Shown here piece after piece: positions 47,441-59,303 of a stretch of 64,000 nucleotides of DNA. Below the pieces are notes generated by a model. The model searched no databases. It saw only the letters and a program-made list of their open reading frames with translations, and was not told the DNA's origin. The DNA lies in contig QXEO01000464.1 in assembly GCA_007115705.1 (NCBI GenBank), forward strand, positions 2,226,212 through 2,290,211, given 5' to 3'. Positions within the stretch are counted from its first letter, which is position 1. Each line of letters starts with the position of its first letter. A program made the position numbers and the translations under genes. Source of the DNA: Dactylis glomerata (Eukaryota; Streptophyta; Magnoliopsida; Poales; Poaceae).

Positions 47441-50400
47441 ATGGAGCAAGATGGCGAGCTGGGTTGCTCTTGCTCGCTGCGGCAGTGCAGGATTTGCCAC
47501 GAGGAGGAGCAGGAGGGCTTCGTGCCCACCACCATGGAGTCTCCCTGCGCATGCTCCGGCTCTCTCAAGGTATGAACACACCGATTTTGCTCTTGTTCTT
47601 AGCTGCTCTTCTGCTCATCTCCTCCTCCTCCTCCTGATCGGTGCTGTTTGTCGACGTTCTCTTGCGCAGTATGCTCACAGGGGATGTGTGCAGAGATGGT
47701 GCGATGAGAAGGGGAGCACCCTCTGCGAGATTTGCCTCCAGGTTTGCAGCAGAGCTACCTCGATTGCTCAACATCTCCTTGAAAATTTCTCATGCTTGAT
47801 CACCGTTTCCTACTGTTCTATCCATGAGAATTTCCTTTTTTTTTCTCACTCGGATATGGCAAAACGAAGAGGATTATGTTGTTGATCGATCGAAAGCATT
47901 TTGGACTTCTGCCTTTTGTTTAACGTCATGCATGTTTTTTCTCTCAGAATTACGAGCCTGGCTACACCGTTCCTCCCAAGAAACGTCAAGCTGCTCATGT
48001 CGCAGTCACCATCAGGTGCCGCCCCTCCCCCTGTATCTCTCTCTTTCATTGGTAAATGGGATTGGTGGCTATAGAGTAATCCATGTCTAGTGTCATGAAC
48101 TGTCATCACGATCCAGAACACCCAACAGACATTCGGATCCCGACCTGGTTTCCAGGATTTAGAATGTTGAGCGCCGCAATGCGCGCACACAAACCAATAC
48201 ATCGTGCAGCGGCTGTCAGGCTCATTCTCTGAAGAATTCTGTTTCTTAGCATCGCTAGAGAAAAGTTTCATGCATGGATAGGATGGGTGACAGTTAGGTG
48301 GGTTCAGAAGCCTAGCTGTTTGGTTAGCCAAGCCAAGTACCAAGTACTACCTTGTCCTGTTTATTCTCTCCATGAATGATATGGCAGGTAAGATGCCTCC
48401 TTGCATTGCACATCTGTATACAGCCGTGTCCTGCACTCATGCACCACCATATTCTTGCATGAGCTTCTGCAAATTAGTCGATACAGCGTCATGGTCCTTG
48501 CTACATTGCAGTGCACAACCTCAATCATGCTATCGGAAATGAGCGTCACGGTCAAATGTGTCCTACTAGGTAGGAAGGCGCGGCTTGCCGCGCGCTTGCC
48601 CGCCGTACGGGCAAGCAGATACCAAAAACCAATAAACAACAATCAAATTGTAATTAATAAATATATATTTTTAAATGATCAGTTGCGAAGAAATAGAAAT
48701 TGCCAACATCTCATAAGTAGTGACTTGCAGAATATATGTCTTTCATTACCAGGTTCAGTACATTGAGAATATGAAAGTGCCTTACAAGTATATTACAGAT
48801 CACTGGATCAGCTGTGGGAATGGTAAAAGATTAATACAATGTTTTTTAGAGAGCATGTTAGTCTTCTATGCAGGCTGCATTGGAAAGAGGACAACGAAAC
48901 TGTGGTCACTGGCGCTTGTGGTGACAGTCTACAATCAATAATGAAAATTTGATGGGGATATTTATAGAATTATTATACTATCTAAGCGAGTAAACATGAC
49001 ATGGATTTAATAAAAGTGAACTGCATAAAACTTTCATGATGCCCAAGCATTCTTATTCTTCGGGAACAAGGCCTTAAGTGTGCGGGCACACGTTTTTGTA
49101 CAGTGGACTGTGCACTTTTCGATCTTCACGGTGTAGAATTGCGATGACATAAGAGAGGGTATATTGATACTGAAGCAAAATGGGTGAAACCAAGAATTAA
49201 TGTTCACATGGTCAAAATATATATCAAGACACCTCTTTCTGAAATTATAAGGTCCTTGCTTATTAAACATGAGAACTAATTCATTAGACAAAAGTATGGC
49301 AACCCATAAATTCAATTCAGCTGCCAGGTGCATATACCCTCTCTGAATGGGGCTCTACATACTTTAACTGATCCATCTTTAGTTTCAATAGCCATTATAT
49401 TTGGATCTCAGAGCTTTGCAAGGAAAGTACATACTCAACAGATAAGTTGTTAGCGAAGTAGTGTTCCTATTTGGTTGAGACGACAGTTCACAGGCTACAG
49501 AATTATGAGAACACATAGTGTGTCTGTTGTATATGCAAACAGAGAGGGATGACTCGCCATACCTTGCAGTTTGTATGTGTTCCATTATGCCCTGGGAATA
49601 GCGTTTGAGGGGCATGATCTTGCAATTTCTGTTTGGTCTATTACAGCAGCTACATAATAGAACACAACAAATTGGTTGAAAGATTATTTCGGATATTGCA
49701 TCACAGAGAATAAATTTATCACCATAACAATTGTCATCATACCAAATCAATTAATACACCAGATGAGAAGCCAGAAACCTACATCAATGATATACCCAAT
49801 ACCTAAGCTTTAGTGTAAACTGGAAAAAAACATAAACCATCTACAAAGCTATATGGTGATATTCACAGTAAACCATACAAAATGATAACCTATAGGCTGA
49901 TGCCAAATTTAATAAACAAAGTGATCCTTGTAAAAAAACACCACACGATTATCGGCGGAGGTCACATTACCACGTGTGGAGAACTACATAGGAAGTGTAC
50001 AAATAGGCATCTAAGAAAATATAAATCTTGTTATTTCACTTTTATACTTCTAGAACAAAATAAAATTAACTTGCAGAATGATAAGTGTGCTTAGAATAAC
50101 TTGGCAAAATACTGAGGTAAAATTGATATGATCATGAGCATCCAAAGGTAAGGGCACACTTTTGGTTCCAGCAACCTCTTGGTAATGCTATATACCGCGC
50201 AATATCACTACTCTTTCATGACACAAAAACATGCATAAATATTGTACAAAACAGCTTTTGTTTTATAGAAAAATTATTTTAGAAGGGTTATTGGTGTACC
50301 TTTAGAAAAGGAACATCCCCATAAGCTCATGCTTTCAGCTCAATCTTCTCATCCATGTTCCCGCCTGCTAATGAACAGTGGGGTCTTTTCTAGCAATCAA

Positions 50401-53400
50401 ACGTTTAAACCTAAAAACAAATAATATCATGAGAAACTATTCTCTCGTCTCACATCCTCATATGCTAAAAATACCCAGTAAATTGACTGCAGATGGACAC
50501 TGGTTACTAATTAAAATCCCAATGGGTGGCCAACTTAACCAAGGAAGGGGTATTTATAAAGTTCAATGAAAAAATTGAACACGCACAATCAAGAACCAAG
50601 TAGCATGATGTTAAATCCTTGACGGCGATCCCACAGGTCTCCCAAGCTGATGTGAGGAGAAGGATAACCTGAGCGGTCACTGTTCCTGGTTTCTCACTCA
50701 AATAGACGTCCCTCTCGTACGGTACGATGTCGACCGTGCTCCTCCTGTTGCGCATGCCGAGGAGCTAGAGCCTGAGAAGAAAGACGACGAAGCACTAAAG
50801 CACAACTTGAAACATACTATATTTTCTAAAAGGACAGCCAAAACCAAAGCACAACCTTAATCTGCTACCAAATATACGTAATCTCAGTTGATCTCTGAAA
50901 TCAGAATTACAAAAGCTTCAGTGCAAATGAGTGCTCCACAATTGGTATACCTAACTATATTATTTTTACCGCAACAGAAGGAAAAGAACATCAAGCTAAA
51001 GTGGCATTTTAGTCACTATGGTGAGAAGGCTAAAGTTTATTTCTAGTATCTCATCATAGCAAATTATTCACTTCACATACAAATCTAAAAGCCTAAAACC
51101 AGGCTTCAGTAATATCACAAGACACTACTAATAACTGAAGACAATATGTTAGTAATAGAAGAATCTGTATAGATAAACTGGAGCCGACGGGAATGAGCTC
51201 ACCGTGGCTTACTGCAACACATGTGGTCACGGCACCATCTCTTATGTCACTGTGTCCTTCCGCGCCTCCTCATCGCATGGAAAATTGGTGGTGCTAATCC
51301 TCGGCTTGGTATCCTCGCTAGTCTCTTCACAATTCTGTACAAAATTCATAACACTGAACTTAAAACTTAAAAATGATTTTAAAAGAAAGAAAAAACAGAG
51401 ATATTAGTTGATTTCATTTCAGAGAAGATGCCAGATAAAACTCTAGATCTATGCAAAATTCACAGCTGCACACATATGCAACCTGAAAGTTAGAACACAA
51501 GTTGAAAAAATGTGCTGCATCTATATCTGAATGATAGTTATCCTGCAAATGCAACCCAATCAAATAGAGGCGAAGGATAAATCAACATATTGTCATCTCT
51601 TAACTTTATCTTATAGAGATAAAATCCATGCCCCTAAAGTAATCAGTCGGGAGCTCCCAAATTCAACAAACACTCATCATGTCCGGACGCCACAAACCAT
51701 AGGGCATAGATCAGAACTCAACCTGGACAAAACATGAATAAGAAGCCGAGCAGGAAGATAGACCAGGTGACCAATTGACCATCAAGCACGAGCATGAAGC
51801 GATCTCGAACTAAAAAGAATCGTCCCCTGAGTAGAAACATGGTTCTAACGATAGTCAGAATATGATCTATACTGACCATCAAGCGAAGCGATCCCGACTG
51901 AAAAAGTCATCCCCTGCGTAGAAGCATGGGTCTAACAGTAGTCAGAATATGATCTATAAGTTGATTTTAGGAATGATATCATACAAAAGCCTAATCCTGT
52001 TCAAAATTGACACCGACATGGGCCTAATATCTGAGAATTGATACCGTTCCGACGAATCACTCATCTATTTAGCAATAATATCTTGCCTCATGGAACTCAT
52101 ATAACCAAGATATATTGCAGCAAACAGTGACCTTACTTAGACCAAGCATTAATATAACAATATTTTTGTGGAAGTCAGATATATTTATACTAATATATGT
52201 TTTGCGTCTCATTCAGAATGCCAAAAACAAAAAATAGATGCACTATACAACATAACTTATATTTAAACAGAGGTAGTATAATGTACAGGCAAGCATCTTT
52301 GGATGCAGGCTACATTTTAGATAGAAAAAATAAGCTATTGAGCACAGTGAACAGTACATAGATTGATCCTTTTCCCTGCAGCTAGCTTGCCTTTTCATCA
52401 AACGCCTTGTAGGTATAAATTAAAGAGAAGCTGGACAAACGAAGGGTGCATACCGGACGAACTGGCAGAACTGGCAGACCCTTTGAAGAGGACAATGGAC
52501 ATAATGGAAGAGAAAGCCAGTAGAGCAAACTACAGATCATAACAAGAGATTAGCAAGCAAACGTACGCCAAACAAAATCAGATGAAGGATAGTGTATATA
52601 ACTGAATTAAATAGGAAACATACCTGCAGCGGTGTCAAGGTCCCAAGTGGCATCAGATTTGGTTGAGATTATAGAATACCACCAATTAAGGTTTTTTTCA
52701 TGTACAGTAATTTGGTTTTAATCTCAATTCCATAATATTATATACCCCAGGGCGTTGAAAAGGAATGAGTGGATGCATTGCATTTGGTGCTCTCACTGAA
52801 TCCTCAAAGCTGGCTGACAAGGAAGCTGCCGCCATCAGTCAATCTACAAAGAATGCAAGAAAAAACAGTGAATGCAAATCTAGATAGATAATTTCTTGCC
52901 CCTGATAATGAAAACCATAAAAAATATTGTCAGCTTAACAATCATAAGCCCCTAACAGCTACATGATAACAAATCAGGTATGTTGAAAATTGGCAAGTTC
53001 AAAATTGGTGGTATGCTGACAACTAAATTATTGTGGCGCCATGACCACCAGCAGGGTTTGGAGCTGGTAATATTAATTCCTAATATGATTAAAAAAAACT
53101 ATGCAACATTCCCATGTAATGCAATAAAATGACTTAATTTGGACAAAAGATTTTTAACACTACTGCTCTGACCTGAACATACGTTTCAAACAGAACTGAA
53201 GCAGTACCTCAAGCAGACATTTGAAATTCCCATGTAGGTATGATAACAGTAGTTCCTAGCATGAACAGATAATTTTGAAACTCAAGGAGATCTAAGCAAA
53301 TCTCTCTCTCAAGCAGATTCTTGTACAACAACTAATCAATGGACAAAAGTAGAGAAGATCTATGATCAGAGCCTATCACATACCCAACAAGAAGAGGAGA

Positions 53401-54925
53401 AACATGCTGGCACGCTCGAAGATCAAGCAGGCGACCAAGATCCCTGCAGAAACGCCCCGGATCTGGGCAGATCCGCCGCCACCGCGCTTATGGGGTCGGG
53501 ATAGAGGAGGAGGCCGACCCGCACTCCTGGTTGGTGGCCTGTGTTCAGGCTGGGGCGCTCAGATTCGGCGTAGAGGGAGAGGCCGCCGCCGCGCTCGAGG
53601 TAGGCCGGTTGGTGTCGGGGCTAGGGTAGAGGAGGTCGCTGCCGCCCCGATCTGGTAGGGCGCTGTCGTCCTTGGACCGCCCCTTTGCTTCCTCTAGTGG
53701 GCGGCGGCTAGGGTTTGAGGCTTGGGAGTGGGACTGCCCGAGGGGAAGACTGAAAGGGCCGACCCTGCCCTCTCTCCATAGCATAGCGACGGGAGCGAGG
53801 GACCGGAGTGCCCCGTACCCGGCGACGAAGGGGAGTTCGCCACAGCCGTCCTCTCCACAGTCGCCTGAGGAGAATGAGACATGGAAAGACGGTTTTGCCC
53901 CCGGCCATTCAGCGAAAACACATGCACAGCCACCGCGTCTCTCTCCTCTCGTTTGGACGCATACAGCAAGCCACGATGGCAGCCTCACTGATGAGCGGGC
54001 CACGGATGAAGCAGGCCCCGCAGATCAGTGACCGTGGCTAGATTCGTTCCTAGGGCGGGTAGATTATTTGAGCCAAACAATTGTTGAAAGGGACGGATAG
54101 GATCAACTGAAAACTTGATCCAACGGCTGGGACCTCAGATGGCCTGAGAGCCAGGGGTATCATGCGGCTATATTTTGAAGGATGTCACTGCTAACCGTAT
54201 GCCTGATGCTGCTTGTGGTGCAGAAGGAGCCTGGAGGTCCCCAGGGCGGACTACCAAGAGGCAGAGGATGCGCTGTTGATCGGAGCTGACGCGGTGGCCG
54301 GCGACCCTGCCTACGCCGAGTGCGCTCGCGACGCCGGCAGAAACGCTTCCTGGTGCCGGTCGTTGACGGTGACGGTAACATCCCTGAAACCAGACTTGAA
54401 CCACATTGACAGGTTCAGATATGAGAGTGGTCTTTCTCACACTGAATTCTTCATGTCCATGCGTGCAGTTTACTATCGTCTTGCTGCTGAGGCATCTCGT
54501 CGCCATGGAGACCGTCGGAGCCGCAGATCAGTCTTTCAGCATGCTGACGGTGAGTTCTGTCGATGATTCATCAGCCGATCAAAAGTAATGGCGATCCATG
54601 ATTGAGAAGCTGACACGCGTTTCCTTGGCTTTGAAGGTATACTTGCTCAGGGCTAGTGGGATCTTGCTGCCGTTCTACGTCGTCATGCGGCTCATCTCCG
54701 CCGTCCAGCACGGGCAGATGCAGTACCGCCTGCAGCTGCTCCAGGTGTGTTGCGGCATCTGAATTTTCAAACTGTTTGCAGGGGAGGTTCAAGTGAACTG
54801 GTTCTAACATTTTTCTTGTTCATACTATCCCCTCTTTCTTGCTACAGGAGCAAAGAAGAAGCGCATCAAGACTGCACCGGGTGCTTGGCCAGGGACAGCA
54901 GCACCATGTGATTCTTGTTGGCTGA
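47441..54925 (+). CDS. RING-CH (RINGv) membrane E3 ubiquitin ligase, MARCH-like, seven exons, about 228 aa
   Basis: Exons are 47441-47569, 47670-47741, 47948-48015, 54224-54374, 54469-54549, 54637-54744 and 54848-54925. All junctions are GT-AG and phases agree. The C4HC3 finger is complete: C16, C19, C36, C38, H46, C49, C62, C65, with exact RINGv spacing (C-x-C, then 7 residues to His, then 2 to Cys, then 12). The middle part has LEVPRADYQE and CARDAGRNASWCRS. Two hydrophobic segments follow (FTIVLLLRHLV, about 141-151, and YLLRASGILLPFYVVMRLI, about 169-187), so the protein should sit in a membrane with the RING domain in the cytosol. Such proteins ubiquitinate membrane cargo. Intron 3 is 6.2 kb because it holds a Helitron. 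The exon 4 acceptor is CAGAAG, so a one-residue alternative is possible. The last exon is duplicated at 59219-59296 beyond a retroelement. Confidence 0.9.
48566..54182 (-). mobile_element. Helitron, 5617 bp, inside intron 3 of the RINGv gene
   Basis: On the - strand the 5' end is TCCTTCAAAATATAGCCGC (from 54182), preceded by a host A. The 3' end is a GCGCGGC/GCCGCGC hairpin (48578-48593), an 8-nt spacer and CTAG (48566-48569), followed by a host T. Insertion between A and T without duplication is the Helitron hallmark and holds at both ends. Its first ~800 bp on the - strand are GC-rich and promoter/exon-like (about 53400-54000). The rest is AT-rich. No Rep/helicase is present, so it is non-autonomous and may carry the 5' part of a captured gene. 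The frame 53545-54003 on the - strand matches nothing I recognise. Confidence 0.82.
54191..54195 (+). promoter_or_regulatory. Putative branch point of RINGv intron 3
   Basis: CTAAC fits the plant branch-point consensus and lies 28 bases before the acceptor AG at 54222-54223. The Helitron end is only 8 bases upstream. Confidence 0.5.
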
Positions 54926-54932
54926 AGAAAAC
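54735..54932 (+). repeat. Host segment, proximal copy of a 198-bp exact duplication
   Basis: This contains the last 10 bases of RINGv exon 6, all of intron 6 (54745-54847), all of exon 7 and 7 bases after its stop. It is identical, base for base, to 59106-59303. It ends directly at the TG of the Gypsy LTR. Confidence 0.97.
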
Positions 54933-55262
54933 TGTCAGGCCCATCTTATCGCCTGCCCAAGATCAACGGTCAAGATCCATCGGCAACAACTACCGCAGGA
55001 CGTTGTCGCCGTTATTACTATTTACTTGTTAACTGTCTAAACGAGTGTTACCGTGTGAGCGGTCACGTGCTTATAAGAGGGCTGGGCTGTAGCCTCTCGT
55101 CCCTATCTCTCCAATCTGAATTGCTATGCAAGTAAACACACATACAATGAACAATATACTGGATCTCGATCCTTAGCGAGATTCATCTCCATTCCTCGAA
55201 TTACTGTGTTTCCCCTGTGATTCCTTGTTCAAATCAGTTGGATCCTCATCTGGGGCCTAACA
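54933..55262 (+). repeat. Gypsy 5' LTR
   Basis: 330 bp bounded by TGT and ACA. A TATA-like CTTATAAGAGGG lies near 55071. No partner LTR occurs in the window, so its age cannot be read from LTR divergence. Confidence 0.88.
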
Positions 55263-55264
55263 AG

Positions 55265-55277
55265 TGGTATCAGAGAC
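55265..55277 (+). promoter_or_regulatory. Gypsy primer-binding site
   Basis: TGGTATCAGAGAC begins two bases after the LTR and is complementary to the 3' end of initiator tRNA-Met. Confidence 0.9.
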
Positions 55278-55574
55278 CAGTGATTTCCTCGGAGGCGAAT
55301 CGGGATGTGGAGCTCTGGGGGTTGGGATCTCCTGTGAAATCCCTCCAGATCCTCTTCTCTCGCGGCGGCGGGGTGTTTCTCGTTTCCGGTGGCGGCTTGG
55401 CGGCGGCGGCACTGCTCGAGTACAGATCGAGAGGCAGGATTCGGTTTCGGGGAAACATTTTCTCTGCAGTAAAATCCCGGAATCTCGTCTCGATCCGTGT
55501 ACTGGGAGGCGGGCGGCGTTGGGGGCGGTAGAATCACGGCTTCGACGCTTGGCGACCGGCGATCTGTGCTCACC

Positions 55575-58500
55575 ATGACTCGCTCCAAGGCGTCGGTGGA
55601 TGGTGATGACCAGCGTCAGGAGTTCCAGTTGCTCAAGCAAGACGTTCAGGAGAATCAGAACGAAATCTCGGCAATCCGGGCCGAAATCAGCGCTGTAAGT
55701 ATGAAGCAAGACCAATTTTATACTGCTGTGGATGGTATGCAACTTGCTGTCAGTGATTTGAGCTCTCAAATCACGACTATGTCGGCAACCTTACAATCTC
55801 TGCGTTTTCCTGCGGGAGCCAAGCAACTTGATCCGCCACAGCCTGAGCGTGCTCTTGACGATCGCACAACCCTGTCTCCGCGTGCGTCCTTGGATCAATC
55901 TGTTCTGATGCAGAAGCGCATGGAAGTGGAGGCCCTTCGTCGTCAGTTGATGGTTGAAACCGAGATTTCGCGTCGATACCAACAGAATTTTCCGAGCACT
56001 CGGCCTGCTGCTCCACCTGGGTATGGCCAGCCGAATTCCTCTCAAGTGCATGCGGCAGCTGATGACAATGATCTTGAAGGACAGTACATTCCTGACAACC
56101 AACCAAAGAATCCCTGGCACAAGTACGCAAAGGATTATGAACAGGAAATGAGGACACAGTTTCTGAAAAACATGGCCAAAGGCCCGCGGCTTGATTTTCC
56201 TAAGTTTGATGGTGACAAGCCAGTTGAGTGGATTCGTCAGTGTGAAAAATGCTTTCAGATGTCCGCAACTCCTGAGGAATATAAGTTTTCACTAGCACAA
56301 ATGTATATCGTTGGCAAAGCAGATGTCTGGCTCAGGCGTTCAAAAATCCTGAAAAACAATCCAACTTGGCCTAAATTTTGTGAAATGTTACTGCAACGCT
56401 TCTCCTCTCAGAGCTCTTATCAGCTAGTTGACAGTTTCAACAGTCTGAAGCAAAACAATCTCTCGGTTACTGAATATGCTGATGCTTTTGAGGAATTAAT
56501 GGCCACTGTAAGTGAAGAAAACCCAGCGCTCTCGGAAGGCTGGTTTGTACGTTGTTTTGTGAATGGACTGCGTGATGGCATTAAGTTTCAACTCAGGCCT
56601 TTGCGCCCAACCACACTGACTGATGCATTTTGGCTAGCTAAAGACATGGAACAGAGTCATCCACCTAAGAAGGTGTACAATGCTTATATTCCTCCATTCC
56701 AGCGTTTTAACACAGCATCAGCTACTCCCCAGGTGCGTGCATTACCAGCTCCACCAGTGGTTCCCAAACTGGAGTACCCTCAACAAGCTAATGCACAACA
56801 GCCTAGAGCAAGAAAGCTAGGAGAATGTTGGAGATGTGGAGATAAGTGGGTTCCAGGTCACAGGTGTACCAAAGTACCAACAGTTCATGCTATGCAAGAA
56901 GAGCTTGTGGATAACAATGAAGGTGATCTCACCTCGGAAGAACTGCAGCAGTTTGAAGCTTCTGAATCCCAACCTGATCAGCTGATGTCTATCACATGCC
57001 AAGCTTTAGATGCCAGTATTCCATCTTCTACACCTTGTGTGTTCATTACTGTTGGCGGCAAACGTACAGTAGCTTTATTGGACTCTGGCAGTACATCAAC
57101 CTTCATTGATCAACAATTCGCCATTAAAGCCAATTGCCCATTGCTACCAGCGCCTTTCACAGCAGTACAAGTAGCAGGAGGTGGCAGTCTCAATTCTACT
57201 TCTCAGGTACCAGACTGTGCATTCTCCATTGGAAGTTATCAATTCTCTCATTCCTTCCGAGCCTTACAACTCCCTGGACATGATGTGGTATTGGGTTGTG
57301 ACTGGATGAAATGCTACAGTCCAGTGTCCTTTCACTTTGCCAAACAAGAGTTTCATCTGACAGCCCCTGATGGCACTCTGATGATTCTGCCTACTTGCTC
57401 TCCCTCTGATGAGACAGTCACTATCGAGGCTGATAAAATGTGTAAACTGATAGACAAAGGTGTTAATGGCTATGTGATTCAGCTATATTCTCTGAATTTA
57501 CCTGAGAACGAGAACCAGGAGCTGAATGACGACATTACCATCCTCCTACAACAATATGGTGATGTGTTCCTTGAACCAACAGACTTTCCTCCATCTCGTG
57601 AGTGCGACCATCGCATTCCTTTGGTTGCTGGCGCTACTCCTCCTCAAATGCGTCCATACCGCATTCCTCACAAGCAGAAGGATGAACTTGAGAAACAGAT
57701 CAAACAACTCCTTCAATCCAAGCTGATTCGTCCTAGTCATAGTCCATACGCCTCTCCAGTCCTATTAGTCAAGAAGAAGGATATATCTTGGCGACTGTGC
57801 ATCGATTTTCGCAAGCTTAATGCCCAGACAGTCAAGAACAAGTTTCCTGTTCCGGTGATTGAAGATCTCCTAGATGAATTATATGGGGCCAAATTCTTCT
57901 CAAAACTCGACTTGAGGTCCGGGTATCATCAGATTCGCATGCACGAGGATGACATTCACAAAACTGCTTTTAAAACCTATTTTGGCCACTTTGAATATCT
58001 TGTTATGCCTTTTGGTCTCTCGAATGCCCCAGCCACATTTCAAGCTCTCATGAATGAGATTTTTGGTGATTATCTCCGCAAGTTTATTCTGGTTTTCTTC
58101 GACGATATCCTCATATATAGTCAGACCAGAGAGGATCATCTGCAACATGTCAACATTGCACTGTCTCTCCTGCGTGTCAACCGGCTGTCAGCTAAGATGA
58201 GCAAGTGTGTGTTTGGGGTGAGTCAAGTCGAGTACCTTGGCCATGTCATCTCTTCTGAGGGTGTCTCAACTGACCCCTCCAAGATCAGTGCAATTGCAGA
58301 ATGGGACACTCCACAATCTGTTACTCAGTTACGCAGCTTTTTGGGACTGGCAGGGTATTACCGGCGTTTTATCAGAAACTTTGGTGTCATCTGTCGACCT
58401 CTACATGATTTGCTTAAAAAGGGCAGTTTCCAGTGGACAGCCCCTCATGATGTTGCATTCAGCACTCTCAAGCAGGCACTCACTAATGCTCCAGTGTTGG

Positions 58501-59282
58501 CATTACCAAACTTCACTGAGCCTTTTACCTTGGAAACAGACGCTTCCGGCAATGGCATCGGTGCAGTGATTATGCAACAAGGCCGGCCAATTGCATATTT
58601 CAGTGCCGCCCTTTGCCCACGCAATGCGGCTATGTCTGCATATGAGAAGGAAGCATTGGCAATCATTGAAGCTCTTAAACGATGGCGTCATTATTTCCTT
58701 GGTAGCCGGCTGATTATCAAGTCAGACCAACAAAGTTTGAAGTACATTACTGAGCAGCGTGTTGCCGAGGGAATTCAGCATAAGTTGATGTTAAAACTCT
58801 TGGAGTATGATTTTACAATCGAGTACAAGAAGGGCAAGGAAAACCTAGTAGCAGATGCATTGTCTCGCCAATTCAATAAACTTTTGGCTATCTCTGTGGC
58901 CAAACCTATGTGGATTAAGGATATTCTAGCCAGCTATGCAAGTGATGTTGCAGTCCAACGTTTACTGGAACAATTCCTGGTTTCCCCACCCACGGCTGAC
59001 TCCCCTTACAGCATTCAGGCTGGTGTCCTCCGCTACAAAGGCAAACTATTGGTAGGCAACAACACTCCTCTGCGCAAGCAGCTATTCTCTTCTCTCCATG
59101 CCTCGGCTGCTCCAGGTGTGTTGCGGCATCTGAATTTTCAAACTGTTTGCAGGGGAGGTTCAAGTGAACTGGTTCTAACATTTTTCTTGTTCATACTATC
59201 CCCTCTTTCTTGCTACAGGAGCAAAGAAGAAGCGCATCAAGACTGCACCGGGTGCTTGGCCAGGGACAGCAGCACCATGTGA
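55575..59282 (+). pseudogene. Gypsy gag-pol, 3'-truncated and fused to host sequence
   Basis: The frame opens before 55575; I start at the ATG at 55575 (MTRSKASVDGDDQ), which begins a typical coiled-coil gag N-terminus. Gag has RLDFPKFDGDKPVEWIRQCE and ends with CWRCGDKWVPGHRC, a modified zinc knuckle (about 56827-56868). The protease site is LLDSGSTSTFID. The reverse transcriptase has SWRLCIDFRKLNAQT, FSKLDLRSGYHQI and VFFDDILIYS. The RNase H has FTLETDASGNGIGAV and the KGKENLVADALSR end. Integrase begins but breaks off after LHASA at about 59105. The last ~59 codons are read from duplicated host intron and exon DNA in a foreign frame and stop at 59280-59282. Without integrase and a 3' LTR the element cannot move by itself. 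Confidence 0.92.
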
Positions 59283-59303
59283 TTCTTGTTGGCTGAAGAA
59301 AAC
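59106..59303 (+). repeat. Host segment, distal copy of the 198-bp exact duplication
   Basis: This is identical to 54735-54932. It carries a second intact intron 6 with its acceptor at 59217-59218 and a second exon 7 (59219-59296, TGA at 59294-59296). From 59304 the sequence continues into what is probably the original 3' UTR. Confidence 0.97.

Larger units (their letters stand above)
54933..59105 (+). mobile_element. Ty3/Gypsy retrotransposon truncated in the integrase region, no 3' LTR
   Basis: A 330-bp 5' LTR (54933-55262, TGTCAGG...CTAACA) is followed by a primer site and a gag-pol frame with no lesion. The element stops abruptly within the start of integrase, after SSLHASA, at a GCTG shared with the host sequence that follows. 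No second LTR is found. The short LTR, the modified CCHC knuckle and the domain order suggest a Reina-like chromovirus, but the chromodomain region is lost, so the lineage is an inference. Confidence 0.9.
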
